From: Vulcanimicrobiota bacterium
Lineage (GTDB): Bacteria > Vulcanimicrobiota > Vulcanimicrobiia > Vulcanimicrobiales > Vulcanimicrobiaceae
Length of the DNA stretch: 64,000 nt
NCBI GenBank assembly: GCA_027459645.1
Contig: DAIDHQ010000040.1
Location: 124,001-188,000 of the forward strand
Direction of reading: 5' to 3'
Shown here: positions 9,926 through 19,782 of the stretch, piece after piece
How the letters are laid out: every line of letters starts with the position of its first letter
Position numbering within the stretch: position 1 is the stretch's first letter
Made by a program: the position numbers and the translations under genes
Notes under the pieces: generated by a model
What the model was told of the DNA's origin: nothing
Databases searched by the model: none
Seen by the model: the letters and a program-made list of their open reading frames with translations, nothing else

Positions 9926-10019
9926 TGGCGGGAGCGTGTAGGAATCGAACCTACCAGTCGCCTTACGGCGACCTCAGCGATTTTGAAGACCGTGCGGACC
10001 ACCAGACCCGTACGCTCCC
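9926..10019 (-). tRNA. selC: tRNA-Sec (UCA anticodon)
   Basis: GGGAGCGTACGGGTCTGGTGGTCCGCACGGTCTTCAAAATCGCTGAGGTCGCCGTAAGGCGACTGGTAGGTTCGATTCCTACACGCTCCCGCCA: 8-bp acceptor stem GGGAGCGT/ACGCTCCC, anticodon loop CTTCAAA (TCA), long extra arm GTCGCC-GTAA-GGCGAC, T arm with TTCGATT, encoded CCA. selA/selB are in the same window. Confidence 0.96.
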
Positions 10020-10553
10020 ACGAACCAACAGCAGTAGCACGATGCTGCATACGAGCGCAATACCTGCGACGATAAACGGTACGACGAACGAGAGCACTCC
10101 TCCGCCGAGCGCCGCCCCGTCTTCGACCGTACTGACGATGGGGTTGCCCAGCCCGGCGGTCGTCGTGGTCGACGCGGCCCGAACCGTCGCGATGCCGGCG
10201 TGAATGCCCAGGGCGTTGAGCGCACCCACGATCATCAAAAAGACCAACGCTTCGTGCGACTGCGGATGTACCGTTCCGCCCACGATAATGGCCGCGGCGG
10301 CCGGCTTGACCACGACTTGCACGACATGGAGCGCGTGGTCGAGAAAGGGCACTTTGTCGGCGAGGATTTCGAGGACACCCACCGCGACCAAGATCCACAT
10401 CACCGCGACCGAATCGAGCCATGCGAAGGCGCCGGAGGGGTGCAGGACGCCGAAATGCGCCGCGATCGAGACCAGCGCCAGCGCCACGACCGCGCGCAGA
10501 CCGGCGGTCGTCGTGAGAGCGTAGGCGAGCGCGTACTGCGAGGCGGCATCCAT
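9963..10553 (-). CDS. DUF4126-like membrane protein
   Basis: Hydrophobic protein MDAASQYALAYALTTTAGLRAVVALALVSIAAHFG...; the 3' end runs into selC and stops inside its extra arm. Confidence 0.7.
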   Translation of the reverse strand: MDAASQYALAYALTTTAGLRAVVALALVSIAAHFGVLHPSGAFAWLDSVAVMWILVAVGVLEILADKVPFLDHALHVVQVVVKPAAAAIIVGGTVHPQSHEALVFLMIVGALNALGIHAGIATVRAASTTTTAGLGNPIVSTVEDGAALGGGVLSFVVPFIVAGIALVCSIVLLLLVRGSVRVWWSARSSKSLRSP

Positions 10554-10632
10554 GGTCGGCTCTATCTTAACATGGTGACTCCAGTAATCGCAGGACGCGA
10601 CGGCTCCCCGGATAAGCTCAAGAGCACGGCCC

Positions 10633-11916
10633 ATGATGTTCTACGAAACTCCGGCCACCGGTGACGGCGGCCTGCTCGCGCGGCTGCTCGGCATTACCTA
10701 TGAAATCTTGCACGCGCAAGAGATCTCGCCCGCGCTGGAATCGATCGCTCGCGCCGTATCGGAAATCTTCGGATTCAAGTACGTCACGATCGTTGCCGCC
10801 GACGCCCCCGGAGGCGAACTCTACCGCCGGGTGCTGTTGGGCTTTTCCGACGACGTCGTTCGCGAACGCCTGGGGGAACATATCCGCCGCGAAGCGGTCA
10901 TGGAGATCTTGCCGGCGGAATCCGAAGTCTTACCGTACTGCTTCTACAACCCCGCCGAACGCGAGATCAACTGGAAGCAGGCAATTTACACGGGCTATCG
11001 CCCGCTGAACGAACCGCGGTCCGCTCCTGACGCGTGGCACGAACGCGACACGTTGACGCTCGTGCTTCCCGATCGCGACGGCAACATGCTCGGCTACCTT
11101 TCGATCGACGCCCCCATCGACGGGAAAGTACCCTCGATCGAAACGCTGCGCCGCATGCAGCTCTTCGTAAATCTCGTCGGCCTCGCACTCGCGAGTTCGC
11201 GCGCGCACCGCGTCGAAGTCGAGCAGCGCCAAGTGCTCGAAGAAAACGTGCGCCTGCAAAACGAGTTCTTCAGCATGGTCTCGCACGAGGTTCGTTCGCC
11301 GCTCGCCGCGATTCGCGGCGCGACCGCTCTGCTGCAAACGCATTTCGAAACGCTCGGCATCGAACGGCGCAAAGAGCTGCTCGGCGTGCTTTCGAGTGCG
11401 ACCGGCCGCCTGTCATCGATCTTCGAAGATTTTCTGCTGCTCTCGCGCATGGACGCGGGACATCTCGCGCTGCGTATCGAGCCGATTTCGCCGGTCGGCG
11501 TCATCGAAGAATCGCTCGCCCGCATCCGTAGCGAGCATCCCGACCGCAGCTTCAACGCGGCCTACTTGGATCCGGTCCCCTACGTGATGGCCGACGAAGG
11601 GCGCACGGTTCAGGTCATGATCAACCTGCTTTCCAACGCCGTAAAGTACGGCGACCCGGCGAGCCCCATTCTGGTTGACGTCAAGCCGACCGCGGAGTTG
11701 GTGACCGTCAGCGTGGTCAACGACGGGCCGGGAATCCACGAACGCGACCACGAGAAGCTCTTCACCCGCTTCGGCCACCTTTCGACGGGCGAGGGGTCGA
11801 CGGGGCTCGGCCTCTACATCTGCCGGGAGCTGGTCGGCAAGATGAACGGAGCCATCGGCTTCGAGAGCGAGCCGGGGAAAAAGACGAGCTTTTGGTTCAG
11901 CCTTCCCCGGGCGTAA
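10633..11916 (+). CDS. GAF-like sensor histidine kinase
   Basis: H-box FFSMVSHEVRSPLAAIRGA, N-box NLLSNAVKYG, G-boxes VVNDGPGIHERDHEKLF, GSTGLGLYICRELV. Confidence 0.9.
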   Translation: MMFYETPATGDGGLLARLLGITYEILHAQEISPALESIARAVSEIFGFKYVTIVAADAPGGELYRRVLLGFSDDVVRERLGEHIRREAVMEILPAESEVLPYCFYNPAEREINWKQAIYTGYRPLNEPRSAPDAWHERDTLTLVLPDRDGNMLGYLSIDAPIDGKVPSIETLRRMQLFVNLVGLALASSRAHRVEVEQRQVLEENVRLQNEFFSMVSHEVRSPLAAIRGATALLQTHFETLGIERRKELLGVLSSATGRLSSIFEDFLLLSRMDAGHLALRIEPISPVGVIEESLARIRSEHPDRSFNAAYLDPVPYVMADEGRTVQVMINLLSNAVKYGDPASPILVDVKPTAELVTVSVVNDGPGIHERDHEKLFTRFGHLSTGEGSTGLGLYICRELVGKMNGAIGFESEPGKKTSFWFSLPRA

Positions 11917-11975
11917 GCACCCTCCGGCCCCGTAAGCGCTAGCTAAATACCCGTCGGTATGGTACAACGGGCGGC

Positions 11976-13802
11976 GTGAAGACTCGCCCCGATATCCGTA
12001 ACGTTGCCATCATCGCCCACGTCGACCACGGCAAAACGACCCTCGTGGACGCCATGCTCAAGCAGAGCGGCGTCTTCCGGGAAGGCCAGCAGGTCGAGAC
12101 GCGCGTCATGGATTCCAACCCGCTCGAACGCGAGCGCGGCATCACCATTTTGGCGAAGAATACCGCCGTTCGTCACGGGGACGTGAAATTCAACATCGTC
12201 GATACGCCCGGACACGCCGACTTTGGCGGCGAGGTCGAACGCGTGCTGCAGATGGTGCAAGGCGTGCTCCTGCTCGTCGATGCGGCCGAAGGCGTGATGC
12301 CGCAGACGCGGTTCGTGCTGCGCAAAGCGCTCGAACTGGATTTGAAGGCCCTGGTCGCCATCAATAAGATCGACCGCAAAGACGCTCGCGCGAAGGAGAT
12401 CGTCAACGAAGTTTTCGACCTCTTCATCGAACTGGGCGCGAACGACGAACAAGCCGACTTTCCGGTCGTCTTCACCAACGGCCGCGCCGGCATCGCCAAG
12501 CGCACGCTCGAAGACGAAAGCAGCGACCTCGAACCGCTCTTCGAGATCATCAAGAATCACGTTCCGGAAGCGCCGGCCGAAGACGGTCCCTTCCAACTGC
12601 TCATCTCGGCGATCGATCACAACAAGTACGTGGGACGCATCGGTATCGGCCGCATCTTCCGCGGCGGTTCGCGCTTGAACATGCCGATCGCGAAAGTCGG
12701 TCGCGACGGTAAGGTCGCCGCCGGGCTGCGCCTCACGAAGCTGCTGACGTTTCAAGGCCTCGAGCGCATCGAGGTCGACGAAGCTTCCGCGGGCGACATC
12801 GTCTGCGTTTCGGGCATCGAGGATTTGAACATCGGCGACACGATCGCGGACGCGCAAGCACCCGAAGGCATCCACGCCGTCGCGGTCGACGAACCGACGG
12901 TTTCGATGTTCTTCTCGGTCAATAACTCGCCGTTCGCTGGCAAAGAAGGCAAGTATCTAACCTCGCGGCAGATCCGCGAGCGTTTGATGCGCGAACTCGA
13001 ATCGAACGTGGCGCTGCGCGTCGAGGACACGGAATCGGCCGACACGTTCGAAGTGCGCGGTCGCGGCGAACTGCATCTTTCGATCCTGATCGAAACGATG
13101 CGTCGCGAAGGCTACGAGCTCGCCGTTTCGAAGCCGCAGGTCATCATCACCGAACGCGACGGCAAGAAGTGGGAACCGGTCGAATACGTCGTGGTGGACG
13201 TTCCCTCTGAGTACGAGGGGCCGGTCATCGAGGCGCTCGGCAAGCGCAAAGCCGTGATGTCGAACATGATCAACGTCGCAGATTCGCGCCGTTTGGAATA
13301 CACGATGCCGACGCGCGCGATCTTCGGTCTGCGCGGCGAACTGCTGACGCTCACGCGCGGCACGGCCGTCATGTCTCACACGTATTACGACCATCAGGAA
13401 TGGCAGGGCGAATTGCCGGGCCGCAGCGTCGGCGCGCTCGTCGCAACCGATACGGGACGCGCCACCGCCTACGCGCTGGCGGGCGTCGAACAGCGCGGAC
13501 GCTTCTTCGTGGATCCGGGTACCGATATCTACGAAGGCATGATCGTCGGCCGGGCAAACGACGACAAGGACGTCGGACTCAACGTCGTGCGGGAAAAGAA
13601 GCTTACGAACATGCGGGCATCCGGTTCGGACGAGAACGTCAAATTGCCGCCGGCGGAAGACATGTCGCTCGAACGCGCGATCGAGTTCATCGAAGACGAC
13701 GAACTCGTCGAGGTCACGCCGCAATCGATCCGCTTGCGCAAGCGCATTCTGAACGAAGGCGAGCGTCTCAAGGCGCGGAAGCGCGAGAAGTCGACGGCAT
13801 AA
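11976..13802 (+). CDS. typA: Translational GTPase TypA/BipA
   Basis: GTG start; [48 protein letters not shown]-like domains, [11 protein letters not shown]. Confidence 0.96.
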   Translation: MKTRPDIRNVAIIAHVDHGKTTLVDAMLKQSGVFREGQQVETRVMDSNPLERERGITILAKNTAVRHGDVKFNIVDTPGHADFGGEVERVLQMVQGVLLLVDAAEGVMPQTRFVLRKALELDLKALVAINKIDRKDARAKEIVNEVFDLFIELGANDEQADFPVVFTNGRAGIAKRTLEDESSDLEPLFEIIKNHVPEAPAEDGPFQLLISAIDHNKYVGRIGIGRIFRGGSRLNMPIAKVGRDGKVAAGLRLTKLLTFQGLERIEVDEASAGDIVCVSGIEDLNIGDTIADAQAPEGIHAVAVDEPTVSMFFSVNNSPFAGKEGKYLTSRQIRERLMRELESNVALRVEDTESADTFEVRGRGELHLSILIETMRREGYELAVSKPQVIITERDGKKWEPVEYVVVDVPSEYEGPVIEALGKRKAVMSNMINVADSRRLEYTMPTRAIFGLRGELLTLTRGTAVMSHTYYDHQEWQGELPGRSVGALVATDTGRATAYALAGVEQRGRFFVDPGTDIYEGMIVGRANDDKDVGLNVVREKKLTNMRASGSDENVKLPPAEDMSLERAIEFIEDDELVEVTPQSIRLRKRILNEGERLKARKREKSTA

Positions 13803-14655
13803 CGTTTCCGCGTTCGGCTTTGACGTGCGTGGATGCTTTGCTGCCGAAGGCGTTGGCATAGGCTTTGGTGATCTCGGCGCCGATCAAGAAGATCATCGCC
13901 GAATAATACAGCCATAGCAGGATCGCCGCGAGCGATCCGGCCGCGCCGTAAATCGACGTCGTACTGGCACGTCCGAGATAGAGTCCTATGAGGTACTGGC
14001 CGACGACGATGAGCAGCGCCGTCACGGCAGCGCCCCCGAACACGTCTCTCCACGAAATCTTCGTCTTCGGCAGCCACTTATAGAGCACGGCAAAGAGCGC
14101 GGTTGCAATAACGACGTCGAGCACCGCGTTGACGATACGCGCGGCGAGCGCATTGCCGATCGCGTTCACCCATGCCGAAGCAAACAGCATGGCAACCAGT
14201 ACGATCGCAACGCCGGCGATGATCGCGAACGATTTAACGCGCAGAAGGATCGTGAAAAGCAAGCCCGTTTGCGCCTTCGCGTCCCAGATTCGATCGAGCG
14301 CGGTTTCGACCGACGCAAGTAACCCCGTGGCCGCGACGGCGAAGAGAACCCACGAAATGGTCGCGGCCAGCGGGCTGCGCGTGGCGTGATCGAACGCGGC
14401 CTGGACGATGCCGGAGATCGTCGTTGCACCGGCTTTTCCGATCGCCGGTTGCAGTTGATTCAAGATTTGATTCTTGATCTGGTGATGGTGGCCGTTTCCG
14501 CCCAGCATCGCGGCGCCGATTTCGATGACGATGATCAGTAACGGTGCGATCGCAAACGTCGCGTAAAACGCAAGCGCTGCCGCGAGCATCGGCACTCCGT
14601 CCTTGCTATAACCTCCAGCCGACGACTTAGCAACCTCGACCCACCGCGCACTCAT
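13768..14655 (-). CDS. YihY/UPF0761 family inner membrane protein
   Basis: DGVPMLAAALAFYATFAIAPLLIIVI...; SWRDVFGGAAVTALL; multi-TM. Confidence 0.88.
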   Translation of the reverse strand: MSARWVEVAKSSAGGYSKDGVPMLAAALAFYATFAIAPLLIIVIEIGAAMLGGNGHHHQIKNQILNQLQPAIGKAGATTISGIVQAAFDHATRSPLAATISWVLFAVAATGLLASVETALDRIWDAKAQTGLLFTILLRVKSFAIIAGVAIVLVAMLFASAWVNAIGNALAARIVNAVLDVVIATALFAVLYKWLPKTKISWRDVFGGAAVTALLIVVGQYLIGLYLGRASTTSIYGAAGSLAAILLWLYYSAMIFLIGAEITKAYANAFGSKASTHVKAERGNVMPSTSRASAP

Positions 14656-15164
14656 GCGCGAGTCGTACCCATATCGTCGACTTTTGCTGCCGCTTCGCGC
14701 ACGTCGGTCGCTTCCGCCATTGCTTCGGCTTCTTTGTCGCGGCGATGCGGAAGCGACGGCGCATCCCGGCGCAGCTCTTCCAACAACTCGATCGTTTTGG
14801 CAACCTTTTGTTCGGTTACCAGCGCCATCTGCAGCGTGATTTCAGCGCGCCGATGCGCGATGCGGTTTTGGCGATTCTGGGTGATCAAGATGAAAATCGC
14901 CATCATCAGCGACGTCAGCGATGCGATCGCCTTTAAGCCTTGAAACGGCGGCCGATCGAAGGGCCGCCGTCCGCTCAGCATCTCCCAAAGATTGACCGCA
15001 ATCCACGTAACGATAAAGAGGCCGGCGACCCACGCGAACCACGGACGGCCGAGCGTTCGCGTCACGCGCTCGATGCCGAGCTGCATGCCCGGCGCATCCC
15101 GGTCGTGCGTTTGGTGCATCTCGTCGAGGGTCTTGAGCGCCTGCTCGACCGGATCCCTGTTCAT
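14652..15164 (-). CDS. DUF1003 domain-containing membrane protein
   Basis: LGRPWFAWVAGLFIVTWIAVNLW...PPFQGLKAIASLTSLMMAIFILITQNRQ. Confidence 0.85.
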   Translation of the reverse strand: MNRDPVEQALKTLDEMHQTHDRDAPGMQLGIERVTRTLGRPWFAWVAGLFIVTWIAVNLWEMLSGRRPFDRPPFQGLKAIASLTSLMMAIFILITQNRQNRIAHRRAEITLQMALVTEQKVAKTIELLEELRRDAPSLPHRRDKEAEAMAEATDVREAAAKVDDMGTTRA

Positions 15165-15236
15165 GGCGCCGTTATACCCGCGGCTCGCGCCGGCATCGCA
15201 AAAAGGAAGCGACGGAGCGCGAGCAAAGCAGGCGGC

Positions 15237-15962
15237 ATGAAGCAACGTATGTTTGCGGTGGCGGCTCTTGCGGCACTGGTGGCGGCAGTACCGGTCGCGC
15301 CGTTTCACATCTCGTCGTTCAAAATCGGCAAGCCGGCGAGCGGCATCGTAACGAACGGCAAGCCCGTCGTCGTAGTCGCATTCGCTTCGTGGTGCGCGGC
15401 ATGTCTGAACGAGATGCCCGAAGTGATCGGCGACTACGAGCGTCTGAAGGATCGCGTTAGGTTCATCGGCGTGGATTACATGGATAATCCGAAAGCCGCG
15501 AAAAAGACGATCGCGCAGTATAAGATTCCGTTCGACGTCGTGATGGATCGGCCGAACGAGTCGATGCCTACGACTCCGGCGGATCCGAACGAACAGATCG
15601 GGGCGCTCCGGCTGGAAGGCATAACGCCGAAGATGTTTGCGAAAATGACGAACGGCATCAAGAACATGCCGGCGGCGCTCAATGCGAAGGTCAAGAATGC
15701 CGCGGCGTACTGCGCCTCGCATGACGATGCGGCCTGTATCGCCTATGCGAAATCCAAAGGCATCGAAATCGGCCCGGCTCCCGGCGCGGCCTCTTCGCCC
15801 GCGCCCAAGGCGTCGTCGAAAGCGCAGGCCCGCACCACATCCCTCGCGTTACCCCGGTCGTTCATCATCGATTCGACCGGCACGGTACGCGCGGTCGTGG
15901 AGGGCTACAGCCCACAAATGGATTTGATCGGGGCACAGCTCGCGAAGCTCAGCATCAAATAA
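15237..15962 (+). CDS. TlpA-like periplasmic thioredoxin-fold protein with a large internal insertion
   Basis: Signal peptide; FASWCAACLNEMPE (CxxC); cis-Pro region LALPRSFIIDSTGTVR. Confidence 0.8.
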   Translation: MKQRMFAVAALAALVAAVPVAPFHISSFKIGKPASGIVTNGKPVVVVAFASWCAACLNEMPEVIGDYERLKDRVRFIGVDYMDNPKAAKKTIAQYKIPFDVVMDRPNESMPTTPADPNEQIGALRLEGITPKMFAKMTNGIKNMPAALNAKVKNAAAYCASHDDAACIAYAKSKGIEIGPAPGAASSPAPKASSKAQARTTSLALPRSFIIDSTGTVRAVVEGYSPQMDLIGAQLAKLSIK

Positions 15963-15964
15963 AG

Positions 15965-15993
15965 AACGCCGCCTCTCTCGAGGCGGCGTTTTT
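15965..15993 (+). terminator. Rho-independent terminator
   Basis: AACGCCGCCTC-TCTC-GAGGCGGCGTT followed by TTT, 3 nt after the preceding stop codon. Confidence 0.85.
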
Positions 15994-15997
15994 GCGC

Positions 15998-18631
15998 TTA
16001 TACCGGTGCCGGCGTTTTGGCTTCGGCGTTGAAGGTGAGTTCGCCGGTGATATCGTTGAAGCCGACGTCGACCGTGTCGCCGTCGCGAACGTCGCCCGCG
16101 AGAATTTTTCGGCCGAGCGGCGTTTCCAGCTCTTTCTGAATCGTCCGCTTGAGCGGTCGGGCGCCGTAATTCGCATCGTAGCCCGCTTTGACCAGATGCC
16201 GTTTAGCCGCGTCGTCCAGAACGAGCGTGATGCGCCGTTCTGCCAAGCGCGCGCGTAAACGCGCGAGCTGGATGTCGACGATTTCCATCAATTGCTCTTC
16301 GCTGAGCGCATGGAAGACGATGATCTCGTCTACGCGATTGAGGAACTCCGGCCGGAAGTGTCCGCGCAGTTCTTCCATCACGGTAGCGCGCACGATCGCT
16401 TCTTCGGCACCACCCGGCGCGCCGCGATATTCCAAGATGCGATGGCTGCCGATGTTCGAGGTCATGATGATGATCGTGTTGCGGAAGTCCACGGTACGGC
16501 CTTGGCCGTCGGTCAAGCGCCCGTCGTCGAGTATTTGCAACAGAATGTTGAAGACATCGTGATTGGCCTTTTCGATCTCGTCGAAGAGCACGACCGAATA
16601 CGGACGGCGCCGCACCGCTTCGGTGAGCTGGCCGCCCTCTTCGTATCCGACGTATCCCGGCGGCGAACCGATCAGGCGCGCAACCGTATGCTTCTCTTGA
16701 TATTCGGACATGTCGATCCGTATGAGCGCGCGTTCGTCGTCGAAGAGATACTCCGCGAGTGCGCGAGCGAGTTCGGTCTTTCCCACGCCCGTCGGGCCGA
16801 GGAAGATAAACGAACCGATCGGGCGATTCGGATCGGCCAGCCCCGAACGCGAACGAAGCACCGCCTCTGCGACGGCGTCGACCGCTTCGTCTTGGCCGAC
16901 GACGCGCACGTGCAGCTCTTCGGCGAGGTTGAGCAACTTCTGCTTCTCACCTTCCAGCAATTTCGAAACGGGAATGCCCGTCCAGCGCGCGATCACCTCG
17001 GCGATGTCTTCTTCGTCGACTTCCTCTTTGGCAAGCCGGCCCGCGTGGCCGTCGTGAAGCCGGGCTTCTTCGGCGGCGAGCTGCTTTTCGATTTGCGGAA
17101 GCGTTCCGTACTTTAATTCGGCGACGCGGTTCAGATCGTATTGGCGTTCCGCCTGCTCGATCTGCACTTTGATCTGCGTGAGTTGCTCGCGCAGTTCGCT
17201 CAAGCGCACCGACGCGTTTTTCTCCGCATCCCAGCGCGAACGCAGCGTCGTCTGCTCTTCGCGCAGACCCGCAAGCTCGCGTTCGAGCGCGTCGAGCCGC
17301 TCGCGGCTCGGGACGTCGCTCTCTTTACGCAGCGCTTCGCGTTCGATTTCGAGCTGCATCACGCGGCGCGAGACTTCGTCGAGCTCTTGCGGCATCGAAT
17401 CGATCTCGGTGCGCAGCTTCGCCGCCGCTTCGTCGACGAGATCGATCGCCTTGTCCGGCAAAAAGCGGTCGGCAATGTAACGGTTGCTCATCGTCGATGC
17501 GGCGACCAGCGCGCTGTCTTTGATGCGCACGCCGTGATGCGCTTCGTACTTCTCGCGCAGTCCGCGCAGAATCGAAATCGTATCTTCGACGTTCGGCTGC
17601 TCGACGACGATCGGCTGAAAGCGCCGTTCGAGCGCGGCGTCCTTTTCGATGTACTTCCGGTATTCATCCAGCGTCGTCGCGCCGATCATATGGAGTTCGC
17701 CGCGCGCGAGCATCGGCTTGAGCAGATTGCCCGCATCCATCGCGCCCTCGGCTTTCCCCGCGCCCACGACGGTGTGCAGTTCGTCGACGAAGAGCACGAT
17801 CTGGCCCTCGGAGTTCGCGACGTCTTTGAGCACCGCTTTGAGCCGCTCTTCGAATTCGCCGCGATACTTCGCGCCTGCAATGAGCGCGCCCATGTCGAGC
17901 GAGACGACGCGCTTGTTTTTCAAGCCCTCCGGAACGTCGCCGCGCACGATGCGCTGCGCGAGTCCTTCGACGATCGCCGTCTTACCGACGCCGGGTTCGC
18001 CGACGAGTACCGGGTTATTCTTGGTGCGGCGCGAGAGCACTTGAATGACGCGACGGATCTCCTCGTCGCGTCCGATGACCGGATCGAGTTTGCCGCGTTC
18101 CGCATCGAGCGTTAAATCGCGTCCGTAGCGTTCGAGCGACTTATACGTGCCCTCGGGGTCTTTCGTCGTCACGCGCTGGTTGCCGCGCACTTGACGCAGG
18201 GCGGTCAGCAGTTTGTCGCGGGTCAGGCCGCTTTCTCGAAAGATGCGTCCGACGACGCCGGCGCCTTCCGCCATCGCGAGCAGCAGATGCTCGACCGAGG
18301 TATAGTCGTCTTGCAGCAGCTTCGCTTCGTTCTCGGCCGTCGACATCAGCCGCGAGAGCTCCGGCGAAAGCGTGACCTGCGCGTTATCGGCGTTGGAACC
18401 GGTGAGGCGCGGCAGGTTTCCGATCGCCTGCTCGGTCTTGGCTAGCACGGCCTTCGGATCGGCGCCGGCGGCGGCCAGGATGTCGGGCGCGATGCCGCGT
18501 TCTTGCTCGAGCAACGCCGCCAGCAAATGTTCGGGGGTGGTTTGGGTGTTGTGTTCGTGGAGGGCGCGGCTGTAGGCGGCGTTGAGCCCCTCACTCACGC
18601 GCTCCGTCATCTTGTCTACGTTCATGCTCAC
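15998..18631 (-). CDS. clpB: ATP-dependent chaperone ClpB
   Basis: Clp N domain, two AAA modules ([39 protein letters not shown]), middle coiled coil. Confidence 0.97.
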   Translation of the reverse strand: MSMNVDKMTERVSEGLNAAYSRALHEHNTQTTPEHLLAALLEQERGIAPDILAAAGADPKAVLAKTEQAIGNLPRLTGSNADNAQVTLSPELSRLMSTAENEAKLLQDDYTSVEHLLLAMAEGAGVVGRIFRESGLTRDKLLTALRQVRGNQRVTTKDPEGTYKSLERYGRDLTLDAERGKLDPVIGRDEEIRRVIQVLSRRTKNNPVLVGEPGVGKTAIVEGLAQRIVRGDVPEGLKNKRVVSLDMGALIAGAKYRGEFEERLKAVLKDVANSEGQIVLFVDELHTVVGAGKAEGAMDAGNLLKPMLARGELHMIGATTLDEYRKYIEKDAALERRFQPIVVEQPNVEDTISILRGLREKYEAHHGVRIKDSALVAASTMSNRYIADRFLPDKAIDLVDEAAAKLRTEIDSMPQELDEVSRRVMQLEIEREALRKESDVPSRERLDALERELAGLREEQTTLRSRWDAEKNASVRLSELREQLTQIKVQIEQAERQYDLNRVAELKYGTLPQIEKQLAAEEARLHDGHAGRLAKEEVDEEDIAEVIARWTGIPVSKLLEGEKQKLLNLAEELHVRVVGQDEAVDAVAEAVLRSRSGLADPNRPIGSFIFLGPTGVGKTELARALAEYLFDDERALIRIDMSEYQEKHTVARLIGSPPGYVGYEEGGQLTEAVRRRPYSVVLFDEIEKANHDVFNILLQILDDGRLTDGQGRTVDFRNTIIIMTSNIGSHRILEYRGAPGGAEEAIVRATVMEELRGHFRPEFLNRVDEIIVFHALSEEQLMEIVDIQLARLRARLAERRITLVLDDAAKRHLVKAGYDANYGARPLKRTIQKELETPLGRKILAGDVRDGDTVDVGFNDITGELTFNAEAKTPAPV

Positions 18632-18764
18632 CCCTTACTACCCGCGGTCCCATCCAATAGTTGCAGACCTACCCATCCAATGCAAGGGCGGTCTCGCTCG
18701 GAGGCGACCCGGCCCGCCCCACCATGGTACCGCGTAGCGTCCGCTTTGGAACGGGCTGAGGCAG

Positions 18765-19772
18765 CTACGCCCGGGCGGCGTCGGTGGCGCTTTCCAGTTC
18801 TTTGAGGTACCGGCGTTTGCTGACGTCGTCGATGAACGAGGCTTCGAACGAGTTGCGCGCGACCGTGACGAGCTCTTCGTCGCTCAGTTTAAGCGCCGCA
18901 GCCGTCTGGAAAAAATTGTCGCCGACGTAGCCGCCGAAGTAGGCCGGATCGTCGGAGTTGATCGTCGCAACCAAGCCCAGATCCAACATGCGCTTGAGCG
19001 GATGATGCGCGAGATCGGGAACGACGCGCAAGCGCACGTTCGAGAGCGGACACACCGTCAACGGCACGCGTTGGCGGCGCAAACGATCGACGAGTTGCTG
19101 ATCTTCGATGCATCGAACGCCGTGGTCGACGCGTGCGACGTGCAGCACGTCGAGCGCCTCCCAGATAAATTCGGGCGGCCCTTCCTCGCCGGCGTGCGCC
19201 ACGGTGAGAAATCCCTCGGCGCGCGCGCGATCGAACACGGTCGCAAATTTCGTCGGAGGATTCCCAACTTCGGCCGAATCGAGACCTACGCCGACGATCC
19301 GTTCGCGATAGGGAAGCGCTGCATCGAGCGTGGCCATCGCCGACTGCGCGGAAAGATCGCGTAAGAAACACATGATGAGATGCGACGTGATCCCGAACCG
19401 CCGCTCCGCTTCACGAGCGCCTTCCCAAATGCCGTCGAGAAACGTTTCGAACCCCAAGCCGCGATCGAGATGCGCTTGCGGATCGAAGAATAGCTCCGCA
19501 TGACGAACGCCCTGCGTGGAGACGCGCTCGAAATAGGCGATGGTGAGATCGCGAAAGTCCTCGGTCGTGCGGAGCACGCGCATGCCTTCGTAATAGACGT
19601 CGAGAAACGATTGCAGATCGGTAAAGTCGTAGGCTTTGCGCAACGCCTCGATAGTCGGATACTTCGGTTTCACGCCGTTGCGTTCGGCCAGCGTAAAGAG
19701 CATCTCGGGTTCGAGGGTGCCCTCGATATGCAAATGAAGCTCCGCTTTGGGGAGCGCGCGGGAATCGAGCAT
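18765..19772 (-). CDS. Adenosine deaminase family protein (sequence pattern closest to adenine-deaminase-type members)
   Basis: LPKAELHLHIEGTLEPEM, HAGEEGPPEFIWEALDVLHVARVDHGVRC, SNVRLRVV, INSDDPAYFGGYVGDNF. Confidence 0.85.
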   Translation of the reverse strand: MLDSRALPKAELHLHIEGTLEPEMLFTLAERNGVKPKYPTIEALRKAYDFTDLQSFLDVYYEGMRVLRTTEDFRDLTIAYFERVSTQGVRHAELFFDPQAHLDRGLGFETFLDGIWEGAREAERRFGITSHLIMCFLRDLSAQSAMATLDAALPYRERIVGVGLDSAEVGNPPTKFATVFDRARAEGFLTVAHAGEEGPPEFIWEALDVLHVARVDHGVRCIEDQQLVDRLRRQRVPLTVCPLSNVRLRVVPDLAHHPLKRMLDLGLVATINSDDPAYFGGYVGDNFFQTAAALKLSDEELVTVARNSFEASFIDDVSKRRYLKELESATDAARA

Positions 19773-19782
19773 TCGCGCCTGG

